Translations under genes and position numbers: made by a program
Shown here: positions 11,901 through 23,912 of the stretch, piece after piece
Layout: the number at the start of each line of letters is the position of its first letter
Numbering within the stretch: the stretch's first letter is position 1
Source: Bursaphelenchus xylophilus
Lineage: Eukaryota > Nematoda > Chromadorea > Rhabditida > Aphelenchoididae
Reading direction: 5' to 3'
NCBI GenBank assembly: GCA_904066235.2
Contig: CAJFCV020000005.1
Location: 6,691,501-6,755,500, forward strand
DNA length: 64,000 nucleotides
The notes under the pieces: model-generated
What the model was told of the DNA's origin: nothing
Database searches by the model: none
What the model saw: the letters and a program-made list of their open reading frames with translations, nothing else

Positions 11901-14900
11901 TGAACAACCTGATGAGCATGTTGTACACCACTCACCCTCACTTCATCCGTTGTATCATTCCTAACGAGAAGAAGGCTTCTGGAGTGATTGACTCCGCTTT
12001 GGTGCTGAACCAGCTGACCTGTAACGGTGTACTGGAAGGTATCCGTATTTGCCGTAAAGGTTTCCCCAACAGAATGGTCTACCCCGACTTCAAGCAACGT
12101 TACTCCATCTTGGCTGCTGATGCTGCTAAACAAGGAGATGAGAAGGCTGCGTCTAAAGGAATCACCGATGTCCTCTGTAACGAAGGAAACTTGAACGACG
12201 AGGAGTTCAAACTGGGTAACACCAAGGTCTTCTTCAAGGCCGGTATTCTCGCTCGTCTTGAGGACTTGCGTGATGAAAAACTCGGCAAGATCATCACTTC
12301 CTTCCAACAATACGTTCGCTGGTATTTGGCTCAAGCCGATGTCAAGAGACGTGTCCAACAACGTGCTGGTCTCCTCATCCTTCAACGCAACATCCGTCAA
12401 TGGTGCACTCTCCGCACCTGGGACTGGTTCAAGCTTTATGGAAAGGTCAAGCCTCTTCTCAAGGCCGGAAAGGAAACCGAAGAGTTGGCAAAACTCGAGG
12501 AAAAGATCAAGGAGCTCGAAGAGAGTCTCAAGAAGGAGGAAGGAAACCGCCAACAGCTCGAAGGAGAAGTTGCCAAGCTGGTTGAGGAGAAGAACAAGAT
12601 CTTCCTCGAACTCGAAAAGGAGAAGGGAGTTGCCGCTGAGAATGAAGAGCGCGCTAACAAACTCGAGTCGATCAAGAAGGATCTCGACCGCCAATTGGCA
12701 GAACTTCAAGACCAACTGGGAGACTTCGAAGACCGCAACTCTGACTTGAACCGTCAGAAGAAGAAGGCCGAACAAGACATCGAAGGACTCAAGAAGAACG
12801 TCCAAGACCTGGAGCTCTCTCTCCGCAAGGCCGAGTCGGAGAAACAAGCTCGTGAGCACAACATCCGCTCTCTTCAAGATGAAATGGCTCAGCAAGACGA
12901 ATCGGTCGCCAAGTTGAACAAGGAGAAGAAACACCAGGAGGAGGTATGAGCTTTTACGATTCTAAAAAATACTATTTTCCTTATCTTGTAATCATCGTTT
13001 GGTATTTCAGATCAACCGCAAGCTCCAAGAGGACCTCCAGGCGGAAGAAGATAAGGTCAACCACGTCAACAAGCTCAAGGCTAAGCTTGAACAACAACTT
13101 GATGACGTAAGTTACGGAAATGTTTTGTTAAATACTTGTTTTAGTTGGAAGACAACGTTGAACGTGAGAAGCGTTCCCGTCAAGAACTCGAGAAGGCCAA
13201 GAGAAAGTCGGAAGGTGAACTGAAGGTCGCCCAAGAGAACATCGATGAGATCAACAAGCAGAAGCACGACATTGAAGTCAACCTTCAACGCAAGGAGCAA
13301 GAACTCCATGCCGTCTCGTCCAAGCTTGAGGATGAACAATCCCTCGTTGCCAAGCTCCAACGCCAGATCAAGGAGCTCCAATCCCGCATCTCCGAACTCG
13401 AGGAGGAACTCGAGAACGAACGTGGCAGCCGCTCCAAGTCCGACCGTACTCGTGCCGAGCTCCAACGCGAATTGGAAGAGCTCTCCGAGCGTTTGGATGA
13501 GGCTGGTGGTGCTACCGCTGCTCAGATTGAGGTCAACAAGAAGCGTGAAGCCGAGTTGGCCAAACTCCGTCGTGATCTTGAGGAGTCCAACCTCAACCAC
13601 GAAACTCAACTAGGAGCCTTGAGAAAGAAGCACAACGACGCCGTTGCTGAACTTTCTGATCAACTCGAGCAGGTCCAGAAGCTCAAGGTCAAGATTGAGA
13701 AGGACAAGCAACAGATCCAACGCGAGTTGGAAGATGCTACTCAAGCCGCTGATGCTGAACTTCGTGGCCGTCAAGAAGCCGAAAAGGTCATCAAGAACTT
13801 GGAACTCCAACTATCTGAGATCCAAACCAAGGCTGATGAACAATCCCGTCAATTGGCTGACCTCACCGCCTTGAAATCTCGTCTCCAGCACGAGAACTCT
13901 GACCTCGGAAATCAGGTTGAAGACTTGGAGAACCAATTGAACGGACTCCACCGTCTAAAATCTCAGCTTGCTTCTCAACTCGAGGAGGCCAAGAGAACCG
14001 CCGATGAGGAATCTCGTGAACGTCAAGCTCTTGCTGGACAATACAAGAACGCCCAACACGAGAACGAGTCACTCCGTGAACAACTTGATGAGGAACAAGA
14101 AGGCAAGGCTGAAGCCCTTCGTCAAATCAGCAAACTTAACGCTGAAATTCAACAATGGAAGGCCCGCTTCGAAGGAGAAGGACTTGTCAGACTCGAGGAG
14201 ATCGAGGAAGCCAAGAGAAAGCTCCAGCAGAAGGTCCAGGACCTCACCGACGCCAACGAGGCTGCCAACACTAAGATTGTCTCTTTGGAAAAGACCCGTC
14301 ACAAGCTCATGGGAGACTTGGACGATGCTCAGGTTGATGTCGAGCGTGCCGCCGCCTATGCCGCCGCTCTTGAGAAGAAGCAGAAGGGCTTCGACAAGAT
14401 CATCGACGAATGGAGAAAGAAGAACGACGACCTTGCTGCCGAGCTCGACGCTGCCCAGCGCGATGCCCGCAACTTGGCCACCGACCTCTTCAAGGCAAAG
14501 ACCGTCCAAGACGAGCTGGCTGAGGCTTTGGAAGGAACTCGCCGTGAGAACAAGAGCTTGGCTCAGGAGATCAAAGATCTCACCGACCAGCTCGGCGAAG
14601 GAGGCCGCTCTGTCCACGAACTCCAGAAGATCGTCCGTCGTCTGGAGGTCGAGAAGGAAGAGATTCAGCACGCCCTCGACGAGGCTGAAGCCGCCCTTGA
14701 AGCCGAAGAATCCAAGGTTCTCCGAGCTCAAGTCGAAGTATCACAGATCCGTTCCGAGATCGAGAAGAGAATCCAAGAGAAGGAGGAAGAATTCGAGAAC
14801 ACTCGCAAGAACCACCAACGTGCTCTGGAATCCATGCAAGCCACCCTCGAAGCCGAATCCAAGGGCAAACAGGAGGCTCTCCGCATCAAGAAGAAGCTCG

Positions 14901-15976
14901 AACAAGACGTCAACGAGCTCGAAATCGCCCTCGACCACGCCAACAAGGCCTACGCCGATGCCCAGAAGACCATCAAGAAGCACCAAGACCTCATCCGCGA
15001 ACTCCAACTCCAAGTCGAAGAGGAACAGAGACTCCGCGACGACATCCGCGAACAATTCCTCAACTCCGAGAAGAGAAACGCCATCCTCCAATCCGAGAAG
15101 GAGGAGCTCCTTGTCCAAGCCGAAGCTGCCGAACGCGCCCGTCGTGCCGCCGAGGCTGATCTCATCGAACTCCGCGAGCTCGTCAACGACCTCAGTGGCC
15201 AAGTCAACAGCCTGGGAGGAATCAAGAGAAAGCTCGAAGGAGAACTCCAAGCCCTCCACGCCGAACTCGACGAGGCCCTCACCGAGTTGCGCAACGCCGA
15301 CGAATTGGCCAAGAAGGCCTCCGCCGATGCTGCCCGTCTTGCCGAAGAACTCCGTCAAGAACAAGAACACTCCCAACATGTCGACCGTCTCCGCAAGGGA
15401 CTCGAGATCCAGATCAAGGAGATGCAAGTCCGACTCGACGAGGCCGAAGCCGCTGCCCTCAAGGGAGGAAAGCGCATCATTGCCAAACTCGAGGAGAGAA
15501 TCCGCGCCGTCGAACAGGAATTGGATGGAGAACAACGCCGTCACCAAGACACCGACAAGAACTTCCGTCGTGCCGAACGTCGCGTCAAGGAGCTCGACTT
15601 CCAAGTCGAAGAGGATAAAAAGAACGCCGAACGTCTCACTGACCTCATCGACAAACTCCAAGGCAAACTCAAGGTCTACAAGAGACAAGTTGAGGAAGCC
15701 GTAAGTTTTATTTCAACTACTTGATGGCCTAAGACCAAGTAAATAATAATTACTTTTGAATTTCAGGAAGAAGTTGCCGCCACCAACCTCGGCAAGTACC
15801 GTCAACTCCAGGCCCAACTCGATGAGGCCGAAGAGCGCGCTGATTTGGCCGAAAACTCCTTGTCCAAACTCCGTGCCAAGAACCGTTCCTCCGCGTCGAT
15901 TGCCCCAGCCGGCGGTCTGGCGACCTCTGCTTCTGCTGCTGTGTTACGTTCATCTTCTCGCAACTTTGACTTCTAA
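8943..15976 (+). CDS. myo-3: Muscle myosin heavy chain, MYO-3/myosin A type
   Basis: Eight exons (8943-9066, 9862-10530, 10606-10947, 10986-11257, 11321-12943, 13011-13106, 13145-15700, 15767-15976) give 1963 aa, the usual length of nematode sarcomeric myosin II. The actin-activated ATPase head (~1-780) carries the SH3-like N-terminal fold, the P-loop GESGAGKT at 175-182, switch 1 ([10 protein letters not shown]), switch 2 (DIAGFEIFD), a glycine/lysine-rich loop 2 ([10 protein letters not shown]) and the SH1/SH2 helix near 704. The lever with its IQ region follows ([11 protein letters not shown]), then a ~1100-residue heptad coiled-coil rod and a short non-helical tail ending RNFDF. Head features ([15 protein letters not shown], the [10 protein letters not shown] loop, the VIDSALVLN region) resemble remembered C. 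elegans MYO-3 more than UNC-54. This is by recall, not alignment. Codon use is strongly biased to C-ending codons, as in highly expressed genes. Confidence 0.9.
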
Positions 15977-16242
15977 ATCCATAATCCTCCAAATCAGAAT
16001 CCTCCATTACTCGCTAATTTAAATAATTCACGGATCATCAGAATGCGGTCTTTGCGCCCAACTTAGACTATCATTCGGATGGTTCTCGTTTTGCTTCGTT
16101 TTCCATTTTTTGGATTATACGAGTAGAAAGTCCTAATCGCCCACTTGGGATAGTCTACTGTATCTTCCCTCTTTTTTCTTTGTTATTCTCTCTTAATACC
16201 CCGTTTTTGTAAAAGATGATTTGTGAATATGCAGAACAGATT

Positions 16243-16248
16243 ATTAAA
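16243..16248 (+). terminator. Probable poly(A) signal ATTAAA of the myosin gene
   Basis: ATTAAA about 270 nt after the myosin stop. No AATAAA is seen before the next gene. Confidence 0.4.
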
Positions 16249-16385
16249 AAGCATCATCTAAATCGTTTCGGTTTTTTGAGGAGTGCTTATCAGTGGTAAG
16301 CCGCTCAACGCGTTTCACTTGACATGGACCTAGGTGTTGTTTCCTCATTTGTTCCGCCATTCAAAGTTTGGGTTATCACCAGACA

Positions 16386-18481
16386 ATGACGGGAAAGGCA
16401 GTAAATGTTATTCTACTGATATTACTAGGAACCATATGTTATTCGGAGCAATGTAGACGAACATTATATGTGTTACCTTTCTACATGACGAGTAGTTTGC
16501 CGGAAGAAGTGGAATATATTCAAAAGTTCCTAAAGAATTGCTCTCTAAGTGCTGCCTACGAGAGCCAGGACACTAAATTGGTCATCTTGAATATCAATGA
16601 CAACTCAAGAGACACCTGTTTGGTGGGAGATGAATGCACAGAGAATATGGATGAATATATAAAAGATATGAATCGACTCTCTGTCGAACCGTAAGTTAGA
16701 CGACTACATTATTGCAGTACTGATATCTCTAGCCATAAGAATTACACTTTCGTGAAATACTTTGAACAAGAGCTAAAGGAAGATGGCTGTCTGCAATATT
16801 CGAAAGTACTGCTCATAACAAACGTTCGTTGTCTGCAGTTGATACAATATCCTGACTTCTATGACCTTATAATGGATCTAGACTCGGAGTTACTTAAACT
16901 TATGAAACAATACAACTTGCCATTACATGTTATGTGGATTAATGTAAGTGAAACACAAAAAGAACACAAAATCCCCTTTTCAGTTTGATTATCTATCGCC
17001 AGTTGACAACCGTGACTGTGAAATGGGACATCTCTCCAAACCCATGGGTACAATGTTATCCATATCCCACAGTCGGCAGAACGGGACCATGTTATACGAT
17101 AATATTCAAGCTTGTGACAAGTACACAGTAGAATTGCCTACTCCAATGAGCCCTTGGTTAATCGCTGGTTTAGTTCTACTGGGGCTAATGGTTATTTTAT
17201 GTATTATAAGCTGTTTCATTCTCAGATACTGTAACTTCCCCGGCAAAAACAAATTGCTCAACTTGAGGTAACCAAACTTTATTATAATACGCGCAATCTA
17301 ACAACGGCACTTTTAGTTTCATGATGAGAGAAAAGGACGACACCTACGGAAACGAATACTATACTAACTTTGGATTCAAAAAGTAAGAACAACTAAAACA
17401 AGGTCCTAAACGATGGTTTCAGAGATAAATGGGAAATTCATCCAGGTCAATTAATCTTGAACAAAAGCAAAGTCCTTGGTAAAGGCGGCTTTGCCACAGT
17501 GTATCAGGGAAACTTCTGCAAGGACGGCTCTATTAAAGGTTCTAAATCATCAACTCTACAAGTTTGGAACAAAGAAGATGAGAAAGTGGCCATCAAAGAA
17601 CTCAACGAAGAGGCCGATGATAATTCCCGAGCTGAATTCCTTAACGAGATTAACATCATGAAAAGGGTGTACGGTCATCAACATATTATTCATCTAGTTG
17701 GATGTGTAACTGATTCCATCAGTCCAATATTAGTACTCGAATTATGTGAATTGGGAGATCTCTTGAATATGCTCAAAGGAACAAATAACGCGTTGACCCA
17801 GAAGGATTTCTTATCGATTGTTTGGCAAATCGTCGACGGAATGAGTTATGTGGCTTCACTTAGTTTGATTCATCGAGATCTGGCGGCCAGAAATATATTA
17901 CTCTCCAAACCATTGACTGCTAAGGTAGGTAAAGTTAAGCACAACCAACACATCACAGATTGGTGACTTTGGTCTCTGCATTCATTCCGAACAGTCAGCT
18001 ACAGCTTCTTCGACCAGATTGCCCATCAAATGGACTGCCATCGAAGCTCTGAACGGAAAATTCTCGGAAAAATCGGATATGTAAGTGATAAAAATACCCA
18101 CTCTAAGACGATTAGTTCTCATGGACCTCATAACTAATATTATAGCTGGTCATTTGGCGTTCTACTTTATGAGATCTATTCCGATGGTGCCGATCCCTAC
18201 CCTAATATCGCGGCGGAAGTCTTATCGAATCAACTGGAGAAGGGAGCACGCCCTCAAGTACCAGAGAAGACCCCGGAAAACATGTAAGCATAGACTATAA
18301 TTCGAATATCAAGTGATCGTATCAATTCAGCATTCCGATTATGACGTCATGCTGGGAGAACGATCCTGAGAATCGTCCAAAATTCCAAGACATCCAGAAG
18401 ATCCTAACGGCAATACTCAATAACTGTCAACAGGCTTATGGTTACATTGACTTCGGACAGCACGACGAGGAAGAAGACTAA
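16386..18481 (+). CDS. Single-pass receptor tyrosine kinase-like protein
   Basis: Eight exons (16386-16690, 16733-16943, 16984-17267, 17317-17382, 17423-17924, 17959-18080, 18146-18283, 18331-18481) give 592 aa. Residues 1-22 are a signal peptide (MTGKAVNVILLILLGTICYS). A ~205-residue ectodomain with several cysteines follows, then a membrane span at ~230-252 and a kinase domain at ~290-580. Kinase landmarks are the Gly loop GKGGFATV (308-315), VAIK Lys347, HRDLAARN with Asp441, DFG 459-461, IKWTAIEAL in place of the usual WMAPEAL, SDIWSFGVLLYE, and a CW..DPENRPKF C-lobe motif. HRDLAARN marks the tyrosine kinase group. A small ectodomain recalls the nematode KIN-15/KIN-16 group, but I cannot assign an orthologue. 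The segment between DFG and the APE-equivalent has no tyrosine. Introns are tiny (34-65 nt). A splice acceptor lies 3 nt before the ATG. Confidence 0.8.
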
Positions 18482-18533
18482 TAATATAATAATAAGCACA
18501 TTGTTAAGAACAGCCTAGATCTCCCAAAATGTC

Positions 18534-18539
18534 ATTAAA
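18534..18539 (+). terminator. Probable poly(A) signal ATTAAA of the kinase gene
   Basis: ATTAAA 53 nt after the TAA stop. The stretch from here to 19000 holds no other feature that I can support. Confidence 0.4.
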
Positions 18540-19001
18540 GACAATATTTTCGTATATTATTCTTTACCATGCGCAACCAATGAAATAAGTAGTACTGACA
18601 ATAATCAACAATCTGTCGCAAAATCGACCACTTTCTGTCTAGGAGAACACTTGGCACCGTGTGTCGACTCTCCCTTGTTGGCGGCTGATTTTTTCTTCAA
18701 ATGAAGTCGAGCCGAAAATTTCGCGAAAAATGGATTTTATCGTCCGCTCTCGCTCAGCTCTGTTGCTATGACATTCGAGGGTTACCTCATGGGGTGTCCT
18801 ACTTCCTTACATGTGTGCGCGATTTGTCTGAACCGATTAGACGGTTTTCTAGGTCTTTTTATTCACCTTTACGGCCATGAATAGTATTTTTCGCGCGGAA
18901 AGTCTATGAAATTTATATTTGGTGACTTCTGTTTAAATTGAATAATCGATGGCTTTTTTATGAATCTTTTCCATTTGATTAATCTTCTTATTTCATTCAG
19001 A

Positions 19002-20807
19002 ATGCGATGCCGTGACGTCTCGACGAGCGAGAGCGAAGAAGAGAACGATTTCACGCCAATTAGCTATCATTACTCCGTGAATCCCGTACAGAAGTCTAAT
19101 AATTGCCGAGTGACCGAAGTCAGTGAGCCGGTTGAAAAGTAAATATTTTTCTGTTGTTATTCATGTTTTTTGCCTTATTACACTTGGCATTTCAGAGGTC
19201 CTGCTCGTCCGAAAACGTTGAGTCCGCTTCCCCAGAATCCAAATTCGTTCCCAAGAGCTACTATTGCTACCGGGCCACCTCGTTTGACTGCCGACGAGAG
19301 AGTGCGTCAACGATCCAAACCTCCACCTTCTCCTCCAGTAAATCAGAAGGCGATTCCAAGAGTTGTGGCTTTTGGGAGAACCACCAAATTGGAGGATACG
19401 ATTCACGTAAGTTGTTTCTTTTTTTTCATCGGTGTCTAGGCTAAAACTGGTCGATTCAACGCTTCCGCTGGTCTTCTCAACAGAGCCATGTCTGCTTCTA
19501 CCTTTAACCTTCACCATCATAATGTTCCTCATACCTTAAGTGCTCAAGTGCAAACACTTCAACAACTGGTTGACGAGCTTTCCAAGAAAGTTACCAGCCA
19601 AGATAAAAAAATCGAAGATTTGAAAAGCACAGTTTCCCATATGAAGGAGAATCAAGTCAACACCTGTAAAGATATTGTAACTACCACAAAGTCGCTTAGA
19701 GGATTATCAGAACGGTGCCTGAAGAACGAAAAAGATGTTGACGAAATGAATAAGATTGTAGGTCACAGTGGGTTTATTTTCATTGAATTTTAGATAAGCA
19801 AATTGAGCAAGACAACAAAAATAGATCCGGTTAAATATGTGAGTGTTGATGGAGAAGAGGAAATTCCGGTGATTGATTTGAAAGGCTCGGCACGAGAGGG
19901 TAGACTGGACGTGCCTGAAGCGAGTTTCTTAGAAGTAAGTCAGTTTGAAGAAGTATGTGTGTGACGACCGTTCAAATATTACTTATTTTATATTTTAGCT
20001 GGAAGATCGGCTGAAACGTGAAGAAAATGGGCTCAGAAGTGGATTGGCCGGCTCCTCACAGTCCAAAAGAGAACAAAGGTTCTATGCCGAGAAGCATGTT
20101 GACAATAGCAAAGAAAATCAGTAAGTCTAAGTTAGTTTTTGTACTTCACTTTTATATATTTTTTTTTCACTTTAGGGAGCCAAATTCTGCCCGATCTGTT
20201 ACGCATGCTTTTTATTATGTCCAAAGAGAAGAGGTGCATTCCCCATCACCTCGAACGCGTCCACCAACTCGGCATTCGGAGATGTTTAGAAGATATCCAG
20301 AACTTCCAGCTAGGAACGGGGAGAAGTTGGGTAGGCCGAAGTCCTACTTGGATAAGAATGGGACCGTCGACTACACTCCGTCCATGAAGAAATACCTCGA
20401 TAAAACGAGTGAGTTTTGTGTCATTTGAACCTTACATTGCGGAAGAAGAAGTTTTACTACTGTTTTTAGTCTCTCTAGAAGAGGAAGACAGTGATCTCGA
20501 TCGAAGCCTGGAATCTTATCGCCCAAAGCCCCAGAGAGTGAAATACGAAGAGGAGAGATTGGACGACATCGATGAGGCTACTTATGTTAGTATGGTGGCC
20601 AGGAATGTTGATGATCGAAGAAGATACAAGAATGGGGCAACACGAAATGTCATTGCCGGATACAATGACATCACTCATGGAGGTGAGTTCTGATCTTTGA
20701 TTTTTTTGTATGATTTTTGAGCATTGATTTATTTCCTTATTTAAGAATCCCTGGACAGTGAAATCCCCGACAATTTCCAGACCTACAAAAGTCGATATCA
20801 TCATTGA
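19002..20807 (+). CDS. Coiled-coil protein, unknown family
   Basis: Eight exons (19002-19138, 19196-19406, 19440-19757, 19794-19934, 19999-20120, 20176-20408, 20470-20682, 20746-20807) join in frame to give 478 aa. The N-terminal ~150 residues are polar and proline-rich (SKPPPSPPVNQ). A heptad-like coiled coil runs from ~140 to ~225 (AQVQTLQQLVDELSKKVTSQ onward). The rest is acidic-basic, low in hydrophobics and probably disordered, with several S/T-P sites and repeated arginine-tyrosine patches. There is no signal peptide or membrane span, so a cytoskeletal or scaffold role is only a guess. The start was chosen because a TTTCATTCAG acceptor ends one base before ATG 19002. An in-frame ATG at 18960 would sit upstream of that acceptor. 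I do not recognise a family. Confidence 0.7.
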
Positions 20808-20832
20808 AAAATCGGTTGTTTTTAGTAGATAT

Positions 20833-21182
20833 TAGGGTTGTTAAGTTGACGGATTTTTCAATCTGCCGTCAGCTGGACGTCAAAATAGCGTCATTTTGGC
20901 TAAATTTAAAATTCTAATATACGAAGCTTTATGTGCGAGTTTAACATAGACTGTTTTGAATACCGTTAATATTAGTCGCAACTGGTTTTACTGATGATAT
21001 CATCGCTCGTTTTGACAAGAAAGTGCAATTTAGTTCCTAAAAGTTTTAAATTCCTACGGCTTTTTAGTAAAAATTTACAAAAAAATTCAAAAAACAGTTC
21101 AGTTTTGCAATCAAAATGACAGAACAATTTGACAAGACGAAAATGACGGCAATTTGACAAGTTGACGACTTAACAACCTTGG
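20833..21182. repeat. MITE-like element, family A, full copy
   Basis: The left end (AGGGTTGTTAAG at 20833) is the inverted match of the right end (CTTAACAACCTT at 21171-21182). Similarity continues inward with related TTGACG/CGTCAA motifs. The ~350-bp interior has no credible gene. The right half is clearly similar, in inverse orientation, to 56530-56650, which shows a dispersed family. The target duplication is unclear. Confidence 0.6.
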
Positions 21183-21760
21183 TAGATGATATGTATGTAT
21201 ATGTGTGTATACCCGATTTTATGAGTACGATGATTGAGTATGTAGAGTAAACATTATTGACTACATCATCTCGAATTCTTTATGCATATATCAAGTCCCG
21301 AAACTTTTATTCTAGTTTTTATTTTCGATTTACTCGCTGATATAAGAAGGCTCTCTTATTGGCGGCAAATATTATTATCTTTTGGCTTTTGTGAGGGGAT
21401 ACAGAGAAGAAGATATTGCTCTACGGTAATCGATATGGTCAAATTCATTCGAATCGGCACTTTTAAATCGGGCGTTATAAGGCACAAGGGTGAGACAAGG
21501 ACAAATTATATATGATACTAATGAAAATCAAAAAATTGTTAAAGACGAAAGTGAAAATATATATATTGTTTAGGGTTCTAATCTACCTAAAGTAATAAGA
21601 ATAAGTGATAATTAGTACAATATAAGATAAAATGTAAAAAAAGTAAGTACAGTTAGAGAAAAAATGTAAGAACAAGATGGTAGCACCATTTGAACGGGTC
21701 ACTAATTACAAAAAAACAACACTTGAGATGCTGAGAGTGTTAAGAAGTAGGAGTAACGGA
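21183..21760. other. Intergenic, nothing supported
   Basis: A short TATG/TGTA-rich run sits at 21190-21210. Otherwise the stretch is AT-rich with no coding or RNA signal. It separates the 3' ends of convergent genes at 20807 (+) and 21761 (-). Confidence 0.4.
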
Positions 21761-23076
21761 TCAGTTACTGCGGGACATGCTTTCCTGTACAAATTGCATT
21801 ATTTTTGCACCATGAGTTTTGAAGAAGTCTTCGTTGATCTCGAGTGGCGCTGAGGAGTTGGCTGCTGATTGGGCGTGATGGGATCCGTTGGAAATGTTGG
21901 ACGGGCGACTGAAAGGAACAAATTATATTAAAAAATAATACACCACATAAGATCATAGAAACCTTAACATTAAATGACAAAAAACAACTTTGAACATGCC
22001 AAAAATGATCATCAAATTGCTTACCCCGATCCCCGATAGCTCCCCGATTCAGCATTAGTGACATTGGTCATATCGGAGAAGGTTCTGCCCTCAGGCAATG
22101 CGCTCTCCAATCGACCTTTAAACTGGTTGATTGCCTTATAGATGGGTCTGAGGATCTTCTCCCGTTCGGCATCAGTAATTGAACCATCTTTTTCAATCTG
22201 AAATTGTGATAATTATATAATAAGTTCTGAAACCAATACTCCATAAATAAGAAATCGAATCACAAGTGCTTACCATCTGGCTGGCCTGGATCAGTTTGTC
22301 ACAGCACTTTGTCATCTGTTCGATGCATTCTTGGGCGTGTAGAGACATGTCTGAAAAGATACAGCGTAAGCATTTAAAAGATCAATAATAGGTAGTGACC
22401 TCTCTAACACTAATCTTAACGACCATATTTATTGTAGATAACTTTTATAGCACCCAATTTTAGTGTTTGATAGTTTTCGAAATGCTTTTTCCTTTCCAAT
22501 GGAGGAGGGGAACCTAATCAACCAATGGCTAAACTGGTTCATCAAAATGCATTAAGGGTAAATTAACATTTCGGCAGTGTTCCTATCAAGGTCCATAGAG
22601 CTTGAAAACAAAATCAACAAACATAAAAACCAAGACATAACCTCTTGTAAAGACTAATATAATTTTAGCCCTAAAACCGCGGTACCTTCAGGCTCATCAA
22701 TATCCAGATTCAACGGCTGAATAGTATCTGGTACGGAGACCCGTGTCACATTATTCAGAGCAGTTATCTGAGCGTGAAGTCGGGGTTTCTGCACTGGTTT
22801 AATCCTCCGCTCCCTCTGGCTGGAGGCACTTAAAGATCGGATCGAAACCGGAGCCGGTCTTGGAGCCGGAGCCGCAGGAGGTCGACGAGAAGTCGCTAGC
22901 GAGCTGTGGGTGCTCTTAATAAAGGATTTGTTCGTGGAGCTCGTTGATGACGTCGATGATGATGACGGGGAGATCGGCCTCTTGTAAGCTTGAGGGTTTA
23001 GTGCCTCCGGCATTTCGGCGAACTTGACCTGACGGCGTTGAGGAGAGGCGGTGGAGGGACGGAGATGGGTCAACAT
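21761..23076 (-). CDS. Downstream unit of WDR62/MAPKBP1-like locus, C-terminal helical domain
   Basis: Four minus-strand exons (23076-22686, 22350-22274, 22197-22025, 21908-21761) give 262 aa. Residues 1-~125 are basic and low complexity (serine/threonine runs, then A-P-R runs). Residues ~130-215 form a helical segment beginning DMSLHAQECIEQMTKCC and running to YKAINQFKGRLESA. This spacing resembles, from memory, the C-terminal helical dimerisation region of vertebrate MAPKBP1/WDR62. The unit lies on the same strand just after the WD40 gene, so it may be the missing C-terminus of that protein. However, the splice from the last WD40-gene exons into this first exon does not keep frame in my model. 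It could be a separate trans-spliced transcript (acceptor TTCTAAG ends 4 nt before the ATG). The first donor (GTACCG) is weak. Confidence 0.6.
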
Positions 23077-23697
23077 GGTCCTTAGAAGGGTTTTAAATAG
23101 GAAAAGAAAGATGAGGGACGACCTTATTCATGCACACGCAAACAAACGCCGGGGAAATGATCAGCCAAATAAAGAGGAAGGACGATCATAAGAATCATAA
23201 GAACATGAGATGACGTGGAGAAGGAGGGAGAGGATCTTGGATCGGGCTTCTTTACAAAGAATACAAACCCTTTGCTAGTTACAAAACTCCCTATAAATGG
23301 GGAGTTCAGGCTATGAAACACTTCGATTAAGCCCGCTTTAATATCGTGGAGCAATTGAATACAATTTGATATTCAGTATTGCTAATTAAAGCCATGTTCC
23401 TACCGGTGAGAAAAAGGGCTTTAGTAATTGCGAAAAAGAAGAAAAAACTTTGCTGGATGCAAAAAACGGAATTGTAATTTGATCGCCAATCACGTAACGC
23501 CTGCAGAAACGAAATAGTAAAAGTACGATCGAGGAGGTTCAAAACCACGCAGAATGCAACTCTTACTGCGGTAACCGTTTAACGATCAAACGGGGGATCC
23601 TATTTCAGGTTTTTGGGGATCACCAGCTGATCAAACAAAAGACACTCTGACATTACCATGAAACCTGGTGATAAATAACAAATAAAGAAAGATTGGA

Positions 23698-23703
23698 TTT
23701 ATT
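23698..23703 (-). terminator. Poly(A) signal AATAAA after WD40 exon 16
   Basis: AATAAA on the minus strand about 210 nt after the stop at 23913. It supports a real transcript end here and hence a shorter WD40 isoform or a distinct gene boundary. Confidence 0.4.
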
Positions 23704-23912
23704 TTTTGGCAGATTCTCATTTTAAAAAATATGATTGTAAGTATACCGACTCCAACTTCCCAAACAATCAAACCCAAAAACTTCCAATCGAACCAGATCT
23801 CAAATCAAAATCAAGAGACAGACTGACTCAACAAGCGTGTGTCTCTGAAGACAGGCTCAGCTCTTGTTCAATCAAGGATAACCTCCAAAACCAATAACTA
23901 TTTCGAGAAGCA

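Noticed and set aside
11303..15704. Very long open frames antisense to, or out of frame with, myosin (543 codons on the minus strand at 12934-11303, 578 codons at 13968-15704, 315 codons at 15688-14741).
   Set aside because: They overlap exons with conserved myosin protein and strong C-ending codon bias, which removes stops in other frames. The translations are low complexity with no domain.
20972..21160. A 62-codon minus-strand gene similar to part of a frame at 56373-56639.
   Set aside because: The similarity comes from the shared MITE-like sequence, not from a conserved protein.
23124..23354. A minus-strand exon linking the WD40 gene to the downstream helical unit.
   Set aside because: It can be entered in frame but ends in a stop with no usable donor, and its sequence does not look like this family.
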